Source: an uncultured Lachnospiraceae bacterium (GTDB lineage Bacteria; Bacillota; Clostridia; Lachnospirales; Lachnospiraceae). From it: DNA of 52,008 nucleotides. The notes below the pieces were generated by a model. It saw nothing but the letters and a program-made list of their open reading frames with translations. It was not told the origin of the DNA and did not search any database. Where the stretch lies: NCBI GenBank assembly GCA_945919795.1, contig CAMEJJ010000023.1, positions 1 to 52,008 on the forward strand, given 5' to 3'. Position numbers and translations under genes: made by a program. How positions within the stretch are numbered: the first letter of the stretch is position 1; each line of letters begins with the position of its first letter. Shown in pieces: positions 7,702 through 17,190 of this stretch.

Positions 7702-7733
7702 TAAAAAATCCCCCAGGCATTATTGCCTGAGGA
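7702..7733 (-). terminator. Terminator after sugar ABC operon 1
   Basis: On the minus strand CCTCAGGCA-ATAA-TGCCTGGGG forms a near-perfect hairpin followed by ATTTTTTATTT, 44 bases after the permease stop. The 3' strand also serves as the Shine-Dalgarno of the 66-residue gene. Confidence 0.85.
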
Positions 7734-7776
7734 ATTCTTATTTATCATATTGTTATACATATGTAATTCCGAAAAA

Positions 7777-8637
7777 TTACTCTTTTACACCACCGAGTGC
7801 AACACCGGCAACGATGTATTTTGATAATGCAAGGTATGCAACAATCAACGGAATAACTGTGATTAACAGACCTGCATAGATTTCACCAAAGTCGCGCTTT
7901 TTATCATTGGATTTCAAACTTTCAATGAACATAGGCATGGTAGCTAATTTATCGGTTCTGGTTGCAAGTAAGATGGAAGGTGTATACAAGTTGTTCCATG
8001 ATGCAACGAATGCGAAAATAGCCTGTGTAGCCATAGCCGGTTTTAACAAAGGTAATGCAATAGTGTTGAAAGTCATGAATTCGCCCGCACCATCGATACG
8101 TGCAGCTTCAATGATTTCAATAGACAGACCCGACTGCATATACTGTTTCATAAAGTATACCGTCGTCGGCGCCGCCATAGCAGGTAAAATCAAAGGCCAG
8201 AATGTTCCGTACATATGTGTGATGGAACATACTTTAATTAAACCAATGATGGATACCTGTGTAGGGATCATCATAATAGCGTAGATGAATGCCCATGCAA
8301 GATCTCTGCCTTTAAACTGGTATACGGTCAGACCGTAAGCAGTCAGGGATGCGAAATATACCTGCAAGATTGTGGTAGGAACCGTAACAATCAAACTGTT
8401 TCTCATTGCCTGCCATAAGTTAACGGTAGATGTTGCATTTGTTTTGATCATCAAGTTTTTGTAGTTCTCAAAGAATCTTGAACCGGGAATTAAATGAATA
8501 CCCTGTTTGATGACGTTAGACTCCAAAGTGGAGTTGATAATCAATACATAAAACGGGAATAAAGCCAGCAAAACCAGGATAATACAGATAACCTGTCTGA
8601 AAATGACTGTACCCGAAACTTTCTTTTTCTTTTCCAT
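7777..8637 (-). CDS. Carbohydrate ABC transporter permease, MalG type (system 1)
   Basis: Membrane subunit of a CUT1-type sugar importer, 286 residues with six predicted helices. The EAA cytoplasmic loop (EAARIDGAGEFMTFNTIALPLLKPA, around 178-202) that docks the ATPase is intact, and the C-terminal GVALGGVKE is characteristic of MalG homologues. GGGAGG lies upstream of the ATG, 6 bases after the MalF-type gene. The likely substrate is cellobiose or cellodextrin, inferred from the divergent cellobiose phosphorylase gene. No ATPase is encoded; a shared MsmK-type protein is usual. Confidence 0.9.
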   Translation of the reverse strand: MEKKKKVSGTVIFRQVICIILVLLALFPFYVLIINSTLESNVIKQGIHLIPGSRFFENYKNLMIKTNATSTVNLWQAMRNSLIVTVPTTILQVYFASLTAYGLTVYQFKGRDLAWAFIYAIMMIPTQVSIIGLIKVCSITHMYGTFWPLILPAMAAPTTVYFMKQYMQSGLSIEIIEAARIDGAGEFMTFNTIALPLLKPAMATQAIFAFVASWNNLYTPSILLATRTDKLATMPMFIESLKSNDKKRDFGEIYAGLLITVIPLIVAYLALSKYIVAGVALGGVKE

Positions 8638-8643
8638 TTTATT

Positions 8644-9588
8644 CTACCTCCCGTCTTGATTCTTCTCTGATGTAAGTTTGTAGAAGATCATACTTACGGC
8701 CAAAGTAATTATAAACAGAACAACAGAATAAGCGGAAGCTCTACCATAGTTCTGGCTCGGACCAGCGTTGATATAGCTCTTGATCAACATAACGATTGTT
8801 CTGGTAGACTGCACTGCGGTTCCGCCAACGTTAACCAAAGGACTACCTTCGTTGAACAGCTGAGGAATATCGTACATCTGCAAACCACCGATAGCTGATG
8901 TAACCATCGTGAACTGTAAAATCGGTTTCAACAACGGAACCGTAATCTGGAAGAACTGCTGTCTCGGTGTAGCACCGTCAACCATAGCAGCTTCATATAA
9001 GGACGGATTGATACCCATGATACCTGCAATCAATACGATCATGGTATTTCCATACCACATCCAGAACTGGATAAATGCGATGATCAATAGCGACCACCAA
9101 CCCTTGGTCAGCACACCCGCTTCACCGGCTAGCCCAAGCGATCGCAAGAGCTGTGTCATAGAGCCGTGAACATCAAACAAGCTGTAGAACAATACGGCGA
9201 TTGTTGCTGCTGTAATGATGTTGGGCATATACATGATGACCTTATAAGCACCCTGTCCTTTTATCTTGTACTGCATATCGGTAAACCATGCTGCCAACAA
9301 CAGAGATAAAAGAAGCTGAGGAATAAAGTTCAATAACCATAAAACAATGGTAATCAGCATTGCCTGCCAAACTTCTCCGTTACCACCAAATACATAGTTG
9401 ATATAGTTTCCAAGTCCGAATTCGGTCACTACCTTTTTACGACCGGTCTTTTTATCAAACATGAATGATTTAAAGATGGTATATATCAACGGATAAAACT
9501 GAAATACTAAAAACACAATAAAGAATGGTGCAATAAAAAGCACACCATACTTTCCATATTCAACTGTTTTCTTTTTATTATTATTCAC
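8644..9588 (-). CDS. Carbohydrate ABC transporter permease, MalF type (system 1)
   Basis: The partner permease with six to seven helices; its EAA loop EAAMVDGATPRQQF lies in the C-terminal third. I place the start at GTG 9588 (314 residues), which has GGGAG seven bases upstream; a further 13 in-frame codons reach back to 9627 without a ribosome site. It lies between the binding-protein gene and the MalG-type gene in the canonical order, with a stable hairpin separating it from the binding-protein gene. Confidence 0.88.
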   Translation of the reverse strand: MNNNKKKTVEYGKYGVLFIAPFFIVFLVFQFYPLIYTIFKSFMFDKKTGRKKVVTEFGLGNYINYVFGGNGEVWQAMLITIVLWLLNFIPQLLLSLLLAAWFTDMQYKIKGQGAYKVIMYMPNIITAATIAVLFYSLFDVHGSMTQLLRSLGLAGEAGVLTKGWWSLLIIAFIQFWMWYGNTMIVLIAGIMGINPSLYEAAMVDGATPRQQFFQITVPLLKPILQFTMVTSAIGGLQMYDIPQLFNEGSPLVNVGGTAVQSTRTIVMLIKSYINAGPSQNYGRASAYSVVLFIITLAVSMIFYKLTSEKNQDGR

Positions 9589-9652
9589 ACCGTCACTCCC
9601 AATCAGTAAAATTATTTTCCCAAACACTAAGCCTTAGCTTTTTCAATTTAAA

Positions 9653-9688
9653 CTATGCACCGGTGTGCTTACACACACCGATGCATAG
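9653..9688 (-). other. Intercistronic hairpin after binding-protein gene 1
   Basis: CTATGCACCGGTGTG and CACACCGATGCATAG form a 15-bp stem with a single mismatch and a 6-base loop. No clean T-run follows, so it is more likely an mRNA-stabilising or partial attenuation structure that raises binding-protein output over permeases than a full terminator. Confidence 0.6.
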
Positions 9689-9731
9689 CTAAAGTTTTAC
9701 TTTCCTAATCTAACAGATTATTCAGTATCAA

Positions 9732-11174
9732 TTATTCTACTGTGATGTAGTCATATGTAGAAGCAACTTCGTCTTTTACATACTGTACCGGATCTTCGAT
9801 TGTTCCAGCATTGTAACCTTCTGATGCTTTGTCCATGATTGCTTTTAAGTTAGCATCCATGTATGTAGCATTGCTTAAGTCGATGTCTAATGCAGCTTCA
9901 GCCCATGTTTCAACAGGGTTCTGTCCGCCTAAGATATCAGAAGCACCTTTGCCGTCAGCGATAACTTTAGCAACAGCTTCTTTGTTGTTTACGAAGTCGA
10001 ATGTTTCTTCTTCGATTGTAGCCATCATATCTGCGTCACAGCATAATTCATATAATAAGAATGCTGCTAATTCAGGGTTGGGTGTATCAGCACCGATACA
10101 TACATAAGTTCCGCCCCAGTGATATCCAACAGGACCCTGGCAAACTCTCCAGTCACCGTATGTAGATGTAGCTGAATCTTCTGTTGTAGCGATTGACCAG
10201 TATACAAACCATGTACATCCGAAGTAACCAAATACGTCACCTTCGAAGTTTGCTGACCAAGCATCAGACCACATAGATGTCTGATCTGTGTAACCGCCAT
10301 CATATAACTGTTTAGCTTTCTCGAAGTAATCAGATACGCAGTCATCTAATGTTAATGTTTCATTTCCGTCTGCATCAACTGTTACCCAAGGCTGTGTCTG
10401 CTGATCCCAGATAGCATATTTGATATCATCAGGACCTGAAAGCATTGCATATCCAGCTTCTTTCATCTTGTCAGCTGTCTCAAAGAATGCATCCCAGTCT
10501 TTAACATATTCCTGAACTTCTGCAGGATCAGATGTTCCTAATACTTCTTCAGCGATGTCTGCACGGTATGTGAAGTTACCAACTGCTGCCTGCCATGTCA
10601 TAGCTTTTAATTCGCCATCAACTGAACCATACTGAACTGTGTAGTTGTAAGCGTTAGCATACATGTCTGATGTTAAACCAGCGTCAGAAAGGTTCATTGT
10701 GTAATCACTTTCTGTGAAGTTTTTAGCAACGTCATTATCAGCAGCAATTAATGAAGGATATTTCTCGTCGCCTGTTTCGATAGCTGTTTCTACAGCTGTC
10801 TGATATGTACCGTCTGTACCAGATACACCAAGATTTACGTGCTCTACGTAATCTTTGTATTCAGGATATGCATCTAATACCATGTCTAAACGAGAACCGA
10901 ATTCATCGTTCCATGAATATGTATAAATCTTCATGGATTCGTCCCATCCTTCTGTTGAAGGAGCTTCGAATGTAGCTGCTACTTCTACAGCTTCTGTTGT
11001 TTCAGGTTCAGTTTCTTCTACAACTTCTTCTGTTTCTTCTGCAGGAGCTTCTTCTGTTGTTTCTGTTGTTTCTGTTGTTTCAGCAGGAGCTGCTTCTTCT
11101 GTGCCACCGCAGCCTACTAATAAAGAAGCTACCATAGCTGTTGAAAGTAATACACTTAATAATTTCTTTTTCAT
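9732..11174 (-). CDS. Sugar ABC transporter substrate-binding lipoprotein (system 1)
   Basis: An extracellular binding protein of 480 residues. The signal peptide ends in LLVGC (Cys22), followed by a roughly 45-residue linker of Thr, Glu and Ala that spaces the domain from the membrane. The mature part has the group-1 solute-binding fold, with many Trp and Tyr residues near the C-terminal half (for example GCTWFVYW and GYHWGGTY), typical of oligosaccharide pockets. Substrate is likely cello-oligosaccharide by context. Its upstream region faces the divergent GH94 gene. Confidence 0.9.
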   Translation of the reverse strand: MKKKLLSVLLSTAMVASLLVGCGGTEEAAPAETTETTETTEEAPAEETEEVVEETEPETTEAVEVAATFEAPSTEGWDESMKIYTYSWNDEFGSRLDMVLDAYPEYKDYVEHVNLGVSGTDGTYQTAVETAIETGDEKYPSLIAADNDVAKNFTESDYTMNLSDAGLTSDMYANAYNYTVQYGSVDGELKAMTWQAAVGNFTYRADIAEEVLGTSDPAEVQEYVKDWDAFFETADKMKEAGYAMLSGPDDIKYAIWDQQTQPWVTVDADGNETLTLDDCVSDYFEKAKQLYDGGYTDQTSMWSDAWSANFEGDVFGYFGCTWFVYWSIATTEDSATSTYGDWRVCQGPVGYHWGGTYVCIGADTPNPELAAFLLYELCCDADMMATIEEETFDFVNNKEAVAKVIADGKGASDILGGQNPVETWAEAALDIDLSNATYMDANLKAIMDKASEGYNAGTIEDPVQYVKDEVASTYDYITVE

Positions 11175-11298
11175 TCTTTTTCATTCCTCCTAATAAAGAT
11201 TGTTTTGAAATAAGTGTGTTAATAAGTAGTGCATTTATAAAAAGTTATCTGGTAGATAACTAAATGCCAAATAATAAATTGTCAAGGTGCGAGAAATC

Positions 11299-11328
11299 AT
11301 TATCAACATTTCCCGTAATATAGGACAA
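11299..11328 (-). promoter_or_regulatory. Possible promoter of ABC operon 1
   Basis: Minus strand TTGTCC (11323-11328) and GATAAT (11299-11304), 18 bases apart, about 125 bases upstream of the binding-protein ATG. Other A/T-rich alternatives exist nearby, so the choice is tentative. Confidence 0.35.
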
Positions 11329-11575
11329 ATTGTACATGAAATTCTTTTGACAAGTGTTACTTTATATCATTTTATCCAAAAAATCAAGCGGTTTTTTAGA
11401 TTTTTTGTACACTTTGGATGTTTTTGTTAGTATTTACCAATTTTAAAACTCCGCTTTTGTGTCTTTGTACATATTTTGTTCATATTTTATTCATATATTA
11501 GTTTCTCTATGACTGTTTGTCAATAGCTTTTCCATTTTTTTATGAAATTTTTTCATGAATTATTCTTTGTTTTTT

Positions 11576-11598
11576 CGGAAACGTTACCGTTTGCTCCG
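11576..11598. promoter_or_regulatory. Cre/LacI-type operator candidate in the ABC1-GH94 divergent region
   Basis: AAACG-TTAC-CGTTT (11579-11592) is an inverted repeat, flanked by CGGA/TCCG in mirrored position. By eye it fits 13 of 15 positions of the Bacillus cre consensus WTGNAANCGNWNNCW and also resembles LacI-family operators. It lies about 140 bases upstream of the GH94 promoter, where catabolite control or a LacI-type sugar regulator would be expected. The rest of the 656-base gap (11175-11830) is A/T-rich with no ORF that I would support. Confidence 0.4.
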
Positions 11599-11738
11599 AT
11601 TGTAATTGTCCAAAATTTCGATATCTTTTGTATACCTAAAATAATCGCCCAAATGCTTTGCTCGAGCACGTTTTGAATTATAACATTTTTTCACAAAAAA
11701 ACACGTTAAAATATGGCATTTGTGCAGAAAGAATTGTC

Positions 11739-11767
11739 TTGATTTTACATATTCCATTCTGTATAAT
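11739..11767 (+). promoter_or_regulatory. Promoter of cellobiose phosphorylase gene
   Basis: TTGATT (11739-11744), a 17-base spacer and a perfect TATAAT (11762-11767), giving a leader of about 57 bases before the ATG. Confidence 0.6.
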
Positions 11768-11830
11768 TTTTTTATGGATTGTCTAGGGGGACACTCTATC
11801 AAAATACTATTCTGAAAGGAAATTTGCTTT

Positions 11831-14314
11831 ATGAAATTTGGTTACTTTGATGACGCAAACAAAGAATATGTCATCACATCACCGAGAACACCTTATCCTT
11901 GGATTAACTACCTTGGAACACAGGGCTTCTTCTCATTAATCTCTAACACTGCAGGCGGTTATTCTTTCTATAAAGATGCTCGTCTCAGAAGAATTACGCG
12001 TTATCGTTACAATAATGTCCCGATTGATATGGGCGGCCGTTATTTCTATATTAATGATAACGGTACCATTTGGAATCCGGGCTGGTCTCCGGTAAAGACC
12101 GAACTCGATTCGTATGAATGCCGTCATGGTATGGGTTATACCATCATTACCGGTAAAAAGAATGATTTAAAAGCTGAAGTCACATTCTTTGTTCCTCAGA
12201 ATTACAATGGTGAAGTTCAACAGGTTGTACTTACAAATGAAGGTTCTGAGACAAAGTCCTTCTCTCTTTTCTCATTTGCCGAATGGTGCTTATGGGATGC
12301 CCAGGATGACTGCACCAACTTCCAGCGTAACTTTTCTACCGGTCGTGTAGAAGTTGTCGGTTCTACCATTTATCACAAAACAGAATACAGAGACAGACGT
12401 GATCATTTTGCATTCTATACTGTAAATGACGAAATCGATGGTTACGACACAGACAGAGATTCATTCATCGGTTTATACAATGGTTTCAACGATCCTCAGG
12501 CTGTTGTTGCAAACAAAGCAAACAACTCTTTTGCTGATGGTTGGTCTCCGATCGCTTCTCACTACAAAAAAATCACGCTTGCTCCGGGCGAAACAAAGAC
12601 CTTGGTATTCATCCTCGGTTATGTTGAAATGCCGGTTGCAGAAAAATTTGAAGCAGACGGCAAGACCATTAACAAAACAAAAGCTCTTGCCATGATGGAA
12701 CAGTACAATACTCCTGAAAAGGTTGCTGCCGGAATGGCAGAATTAAAAGAGACCTGGGATAAGCTTCTTAGCATTCTCAATGTTGATACTCCGGATGACA
12801 AGGTTAACCGTATGGTTAATATCTGGAACCAGTATCAGTGTATGGTTACCTTTAATCTTTCACGTTCCGCTTCTTATTTTGAATCAGGTATCGGACGTGG
12901 TATGGGCTTCCGCGATTCTAACCAGGATGTCCTTGGTTTTGTTCATCAAATTCCGGACCGTGCAAGAGAGCGTATTATTGATATCGCTTCCACACAGTTC
13001 CCGGACGGCGGATGCTATCATCAGTATCAGCCTCTTACCAAAAAAGGTAATGCCGATATCGGTGGTGACTTCTCCGATGACCCGTTGTGGTTAATCCTTT
13101 CTGTTTCTGCTTATATCAAAGAAACAGGTGACTGGAGCATCTTAGATGAGATGGTTCCTTATGACAATGACATGTCCATCGCTCAGCCGATGCTTGACCA
13201 TTTAAAAGTTTCATTCTACAAGATTGTAAACAACTTAGGACCTCATGGTCTTCCTCTTGCAATGCGTGCTGACTGGAATGACTGTATCAACCTTTCCTGC
13301 TTCTCAGATACACCCGGTGAAAGCTTCCAGACTTACACCAATCCGAAATTTGCAGCAGAAGGCGGTTATTCAAAGGTTGCAGAATCGGTTATGGTTGCAA
13401 CACTCTTTACTTATGCAGGTCCGAACTATGTAGAAATCTTAAAACACCTTGGCAAAGATGACGAAGCTGCTGCTGCTCAGGCAGAAATCGATAAGATGAA
13501 AGCAAACGTTATGGAATCAGCTTGGGACGGTGACTGGTTCATCCGTGCATATGATGCAAACGGCGAAAAAATGGGTTCTAAAGAATGTGAAGAAGGTCAG
13601 ATTTTCATCGAGCCTCAGGGATTTGCCATCATGTCTGAAATCGGTAAAGACCAGGGTGCAGACCTTAAGACTCTTGCAGCAATCGACGAGCGCTTAAATA
13701 CAGAGTTTGGTCTTGTATTAAACAATCCTGCATTCACAAAATACTATATCCAGTATGGTGAAATTTCTACATATCCCGGCGGATATAAAGAAAACGCAGG
13801 TATCTTTACCCACAACAACGCATGGATTATCTGTGCTGCTGCTTATGCAGGTAAAGGTGATCAGGCATTTAAGTATTATTCAGAAATCGCTCCTGCATTT
13901 ACAGAGGAAACATCTGATATTCACAAAACAGAGCCTTATGTATATGGTCAGATGATTGGCGGAAAAGATGCCGGTTCCGATATCGGCATGCCCGGCAATC
14001 ACTTTGGTCAGGGTAAAAACTCATGGCTTACCGGTACCGCCGCATGGAATATGGTTGCAATTTCACAGTATATCTTAGGTGTACAGGCTGATTTTGATGG
14101 ATTAAAAATTGATCCTTCCATTCCTTCTGAATGGGACGGCTTATCAGCTTCCCGTCAGTTCCGCGGTGCAACATATGATATCAAGGTTTCAAACCCCGAT
14201 CATATTTGCAAAGGTATCAAGAGCGTTACAGTTGACGGAAACGCCATCGAAGGCAATGTTCTTCCCGTATTTGGCGACGGTGCAACACACAAAGTTGAAG
14301 TTGTCATGGGCTAA
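11831..14314 (+). CDS. Cellobiose phosphorylase (GH94)
   Basis: Cytoplasmic enzyme that splits cellobiose with phosphate into glucose and alpha-glucose-1-phosphate, saving one ATP equivalent. The 827-residue length and the N-terminus (MKFGYFDD..., [29 protein letters not shown]) closely recall clostridial cellobiose phosphorylases. The catalytic-domain signatures [23 protein letters not shown] and DWND (481-484, carrying the general acid) are intact, and no signal peptide is present. AAAGGA precedes the ATG. It is divergent from the ABC operon, consistent with one cellobiose uptake and phosphorolysis unit. Cellodextrin phosphorylase is less likely given the closeness to the cellobiose enzymes. 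Confidence 0.95.
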   Translation: MKFGYFDDANKEYVITSPRTPYPWINYLGTQGFFSLISNTAGGYSFYKDARLRRITRYRYNNVPIDMGGRYFYINDNGTIWNPGWSPVKTELDSYECRHGMGYTIITGKKNDLKAEVTFFVPQNYNGEVQQVVLTNEGSETKSFSLFSFAEWCLWDAQDDCTNFQRNFSTGRVEVVGSTIYHKTEYRDRRDHFAFYTVNDEIDGYDTDRDSFIGLYNGFNDPQAVVANKANNSFADGWSPIASHYKKITLAPGETKTLVFILGYVEMPVAEKFEADGKTINKTKALAMMEQYNTPEKVAAGMAELKETWDKLLSILNVDTPDDKVNRMVNIWNQYQCMVTFNLSRSASYFESGIGRGMGFRDSNQDVLGFVHQIPDRARERIIDIASTQFPDGGCYHQYQPLTKKGNADIGGDFSDDPLWLILSVSAYIKETGDWSILDEMVPYDNDMSIAQPMLDHLKVSFYKIVNNLGPHGLPLAMRADWNDCINLSCFSDTPGESFQTYTNPKFAAEGGYSKVAESVMVATLFTYAGPNYVEILKHLGKDDEAAAAQAEIDKMKANVMESAWDGDWFIRAYDANGEKMGSKECEEGQIFIEPQGFAIMSEIGKDQGADLKTLAAIDERLNTEFGLVLNNPAFTKYYIQYGEISTYPGGYKENAGIFTHNNAWIICAAAYAGKGDQAFKYYSEIAPAFTEETSDIHKTEPYVYGQMIGGKDAGSDIGMPGNHFGQGKNSWLTGTAAWNMVAISQYILGVQADFDGLKIDPSIPSEWDGLSASRQFRGATYDIKVSNPDHICKGIKSVTVDGNAIEGNVLPVFGDGATHKVEVVMG

Positions 14315-14346
14315 TTTACAGCACTTTCAAAATTGCATTACAAAAC

Positions 14347-14376
14347 AAAGGGTCGAGATTTTCTCGACCCTTTTTC
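14347..14376 (+). terminator. Terminator of GH94 gene
   Basis: AAAGGGTCGAGA and TCTCGACCCTTTT form a 12-bp stem with a 3-base loop and a run of five Ts, 33 bases after the stop codon. Confidence 0.9.
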
Positions 14377-14408
14377 TATGATTTCTTGCCATGGTTCCTT
14401 GCCACGGC

Positions 14409-14644
14409 ATTCGTTTTGAATCAATCTTGTATTTGCATACGATGCGTACGTTGAACAGTTTATCTAACTATTCCGGGCTTATATATTATCTTCGGGCGTA
14501 CACGGCACATATGCGGCATCCTGCCTTAAATGTGCCTTTCGCGACATCCATGTCGCGAAGTACTGATAAATTGTCGGAATAGTAAGATAAACTAGTCAAC
14601 TCCCGCAAAATCGTATGCAAATACAAGATTGATTCAAAACGAAT
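14409..14644 (+). repeat. Giant palindromic element D (family II)
   Basis: A 236-bp element with perfect 35-base inverted terminal arms (14409-14443 and 14610-14644). A second helix inside pairs 14450-14475 with 14575-14600 with few mismatches. The tip is branched: GGCACAT/ATGTGCC enclosing GGCATCCTGCC, then CGCGACATCCATGTCGCG (14540-14557). Element E on the opposite strand has the same order of parts with altered but still paired stem sequences. It begins after the GH94 terminator, so it is not needed for termination of that gene. Confidence 0.85.
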
Positions 14645-14840
14645 TAGATAGCGATTATGTCAGTAATGATTACTGTATAAATATAATGTCAAAGCTCAAG
14701 TCAAAATGCCACCTGTGCTTTCATAATATAGGCATTTACTGTGCTCCTACAAATATCAAGTATAAAAAGCGATTTACCAAGTAACACCAAGCATTTGATT
14801 TTACTAACAATTTATCACAAAATGCATTTCATAAAAATAG
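14645..14840. other. Spacer between palindromes D and E
   Basis: About 195 A/T-rich bases without a supported ORF, promoter or recognisable RNA. Confidence 0.5.
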
Positions 14841-15057
14841 ATGTAAATTTTATTCTTGAGAGTTTATTGTGAAGATGTATTAGTCCATCTTAATATTTTG
14901 TTCGATTTCAGCAATTTGCAGCATGGATGCTGCAAAAGGTGCACGACGGACATGGATGTCCGGGTGCACCGGTGCGTCCGATTTAAAATACCTACATACA
15001 AAATATTTAGTTGGACTTATACATCGTAACCTAAACTCGAAAGAATGAAATTTACAT
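14841..15057 (-). repeat. Giant palindromic element E (family II)
   Basis: A 217-bp element in the orientation opposite to D. Its outer arms (14841-14900 against 15000-15057) pair imperfectly over about 55 bases. On the minus strand the tip reads GGTGCAC...GTGCACC enclosing GGACATCCATGTCC, then TTT and TGCAGCATCCATGCTGCA. These match D's parts in order, with CATCCATG kept and the flanking stems changed on both sides. The element ends 3 bases from the cardiolipin synthase stop codon. Confidence 0.8.
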
Positions 15058-15060
15058 TCC

Positions 15061-16767
15061 CTACAACAGCGGTCCAAACAATCGGAATACTTTTCCGCTG
15101 ATACGATTTAGTAAAGGCAGTTTTTTGTAATCTTCTTTTAAGAATTCCTGACACTGATCAAATGTTTTAAGATAATCTTCTTTGATCTTGTCGATAACCG
15201 GATTATCATAAATAAATGTTGCACACTCGAAATGTTCATAGAGACTTCTGAAGTCCAGATTAATTGTACCAACCACGGCTTTGCAATCATCACATAAAAA
15301 CATCTTTGCATGCACAAAACCCGGCGTGAATTCATACATTTTAACACCGGCATCAATCAGTTGGGTGTAATACGTATGCGCAATATCAAACACAATCTTT
15401 TTATCCGGAATATGTGGCATAATAATGCGGACATCAACACCGCGCTGCGCAGCAAAACACAAACCGGTAATCATCTCATTTTCCGGAATCAGGTAAGGTG
15501 TCATGATCCAAACATAATCTTTTGCTTTATTTAAAATATCCAAATATACTTCTTCTGCCACGTCCTGTCTATTACAAGGATCGTCATTGTACGGAATTAC
15601 ATATCCCAAATTAGTATTTGTTTTTTGTAATGCTTCTGTTTCCGATGCAGCATCAGTTTCTGCTAACAGCATCTTTTTTTCTTCGGAAACGTTTCCAACA
15701 TTTTTGTCATCCAATTCTGTCGGTAACGCACCTAAATACTTTTCATAATCCTCATTAGCCGGATCAGACATGCCCCACATCTGCAAAAACATTGCTGTAA
15801 AGCTTTTAACCGCATCTCCCTTAATTTTAACTGCAGTATCTTTCCAATAACCAAAACGTTCTTTTAAATTCATATACTCGTCAGCCAAATTAATTCCACC
15901 GTTAAAAGCTACTTTTCCATCAATTACCACAATTTTCCGATGGTCTCTATAATTTTGGTGTGAAGATAAAAAAGGTCTGACCGGTGCAAATTCACGCACT
16001 TGTATTCCAAACGGTGCAAGTTCCTTTGCATATTTGGTCGGAAGTGCCATCAGTGAATTAAATCCATCATACATCAGACGTACTTCCACGCCTTGTGCAG
16101 CCTTCTTTTTCAATGCATCAAGTACTGTATCCCATACATATCCTTTATTGATGATAAAATACTCCAAAAAAATAAACTTCTCAGCTTTTTCAATTTCACA
16201 AATCAAATCCGTCAATTTTTCCTGCCCATTTGCAAAATAGGAAACTTCCGTATTGGTGTAGGTCGGAAAATGATTGACATTCTCAATATAATAGGAAAGA
16301 TCAGAAATGGGTGATTTCTCTTCTCTCATTTTCCATTTTAATTTCTCAGATGTCTGTAGATAGGGTTTCGTCTCGTCAATCCGACGTTTTAGCCCTTTGG
16401 ATTGTCCCATCCGTACAGGATTAGCTGCAATAAACACATACAGCAGCACACCAAAAACAGGTGCAATGCTCATCGGAAGCATCCACATCAGCTTAAATGC
16501 CGGATTCTCATTGCTATTAATAATAACAACAATACATATGGCAGCACAAATATTAAAAAAGTACAACCACCATTTTGCATTGGATGCATTCATTCGCTCT
16601 AACAGAATAAACAATAAATAAATCTGCCCCAACAGCATCAAAACCGTCAGCATAATACGGCTGAAAATCAATTTAAAGATTGCTTGCAAACCGGTATTCT
16701 TTGCCTTAGTTGCTTTATTTTTAATATATTCCGTTTTCTTCATTTTTGAACCGTCTACTTTATCCAT
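15061..16767 (-). CDS. cls: Cardiolipin synthase (phospholipase D family)
   Basis: Membrane enzyme that joins two phosphatidylglycerol molecules into cardiolipin and glycerol. Two or more N-terminal membrane helices (about 25-95) precede two phospholipase D domains with HxK(x4)D motifs: HRKIVVIDG in the first and HAKMFLCDD in the second, each followed by the usual GG/GT-N segment. I choose ATG 16767 (568 residues) because AGGG lies 10 bases ahead; a GTG three codons upstream sits too close to that site. An insertion rich in Glu and Ala separates the two domains. Confidence 0.92.
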   Translation of the reverse strand: MDKVDGSKMKKTEYIKNKATKAKNTGLQAIFKLIFSRIMLTVLMLLGQIYLLFILLERMNASNAKWWLYFFNICAAICIVVIINSNENPAFKLMWMLPMSIAPVFGVLLYVFIAANPVRMGQSKGLKRRIDETKPYLQTSEKLKWKMREEKSPISDLSYYIENVNHFPTYTNTEVSYFANGQEKLTDLICEIEKAEKFIFLEYFIINKGYVWDTVLDALKKKAAQGVEVRLMYDGFNSLMALPTKYAKELAPFGIQVREFAPVRPFLSSHQNYRDHRKIVVIDGKVAFNGGINLADEYMNLKERFGYWKDTAVKIKGDAVKSFTAMFLQMWGMSDPANEDYEKYLGALPTELDDKNVGNVSEEKKMLLAETDAASETEALQKTNTNLGYVIPYNDDPCNRQDVAEEVYLDILNKAKDYVWIMTPYLIPENEMITGLCFAAQRGVDVRIIMPHIPDKKIVFDIAHTYYTQLIDAGVKMYEFTPGFVHAKMFLCDDCKAVVGTINLDFRSLYEHFECATFIYDNPVIDKIKEDYLKTFDQCQEFLKEDYKKLPLLNRISGKVFRLFGPLL

Positions 16768-16793
16768 AATTAACACGCCCTTCTAAACTGCTC

Positions 16794-16927
16794 TGTTTAT
16801 CATTCGCACCGATACTTTTACAAAATGCTCTGCTTCTTGTTTATCATTCACACCTGTATTTTTACAAAACTCTCTGCTTTTTTGTTTATCATCCACACCT
16901 GTATTTTCACAAAATTTTCTGTTTTTT
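16794..16927. repeat. Three 44-45 bp direct repeats upstream of cls
   Basis: Copies start at 16794, 16838 and 16883. Each contains TGTTTATCAT, then CACC, then TTT(T/C)ACAAAA and TCTGCTT or a close variant. They occupy the leader or promoter region of cls just before its ribosome binding site. The remaining gap up to 17190 is A/T-rich and must hold the promoters of cls and the MerR gene. Confidence 0.6.
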
Positions 16928-17190
16928 TTGTTTTCCATCCTATATTTTAATGAAAATATCCTTATTTATAATACCTTTTCTCTTTACTTTACGGTTTATA
17001 TCAAAGTATATCATATGTATTTTCGAATATAAAATGATATTTTTATAAACAAATTACAGATTTTTTGGTAAAATATAAGAAATATTATATTTTACCTAAT
17101 GCAGCAATCCGAATATATCCGTGCATGACCAAGTTTACTTTTGACACGCACATCAAAATATACTTACATTAGAAAGATAAAGGGGATTAC

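Noticed and set aside
14409-15057. Palindromes D and E as simple terminators of GH94 and cls
   Set aside because: GH94 already has a strong terminator at 14347-14376. The elements are more than 200 bp with branched tips and lack clear T-runs at the stem end.
15685-15696. Perfect palindrome GGAAACGTTTCC resembling a cre or LacI operator
   Set aside because: It lies deep inside the cardiolipin synthase coding region, in codons for a plausible Gly-Asn-Val-Ser stretch, far from any promoter; probably chance.
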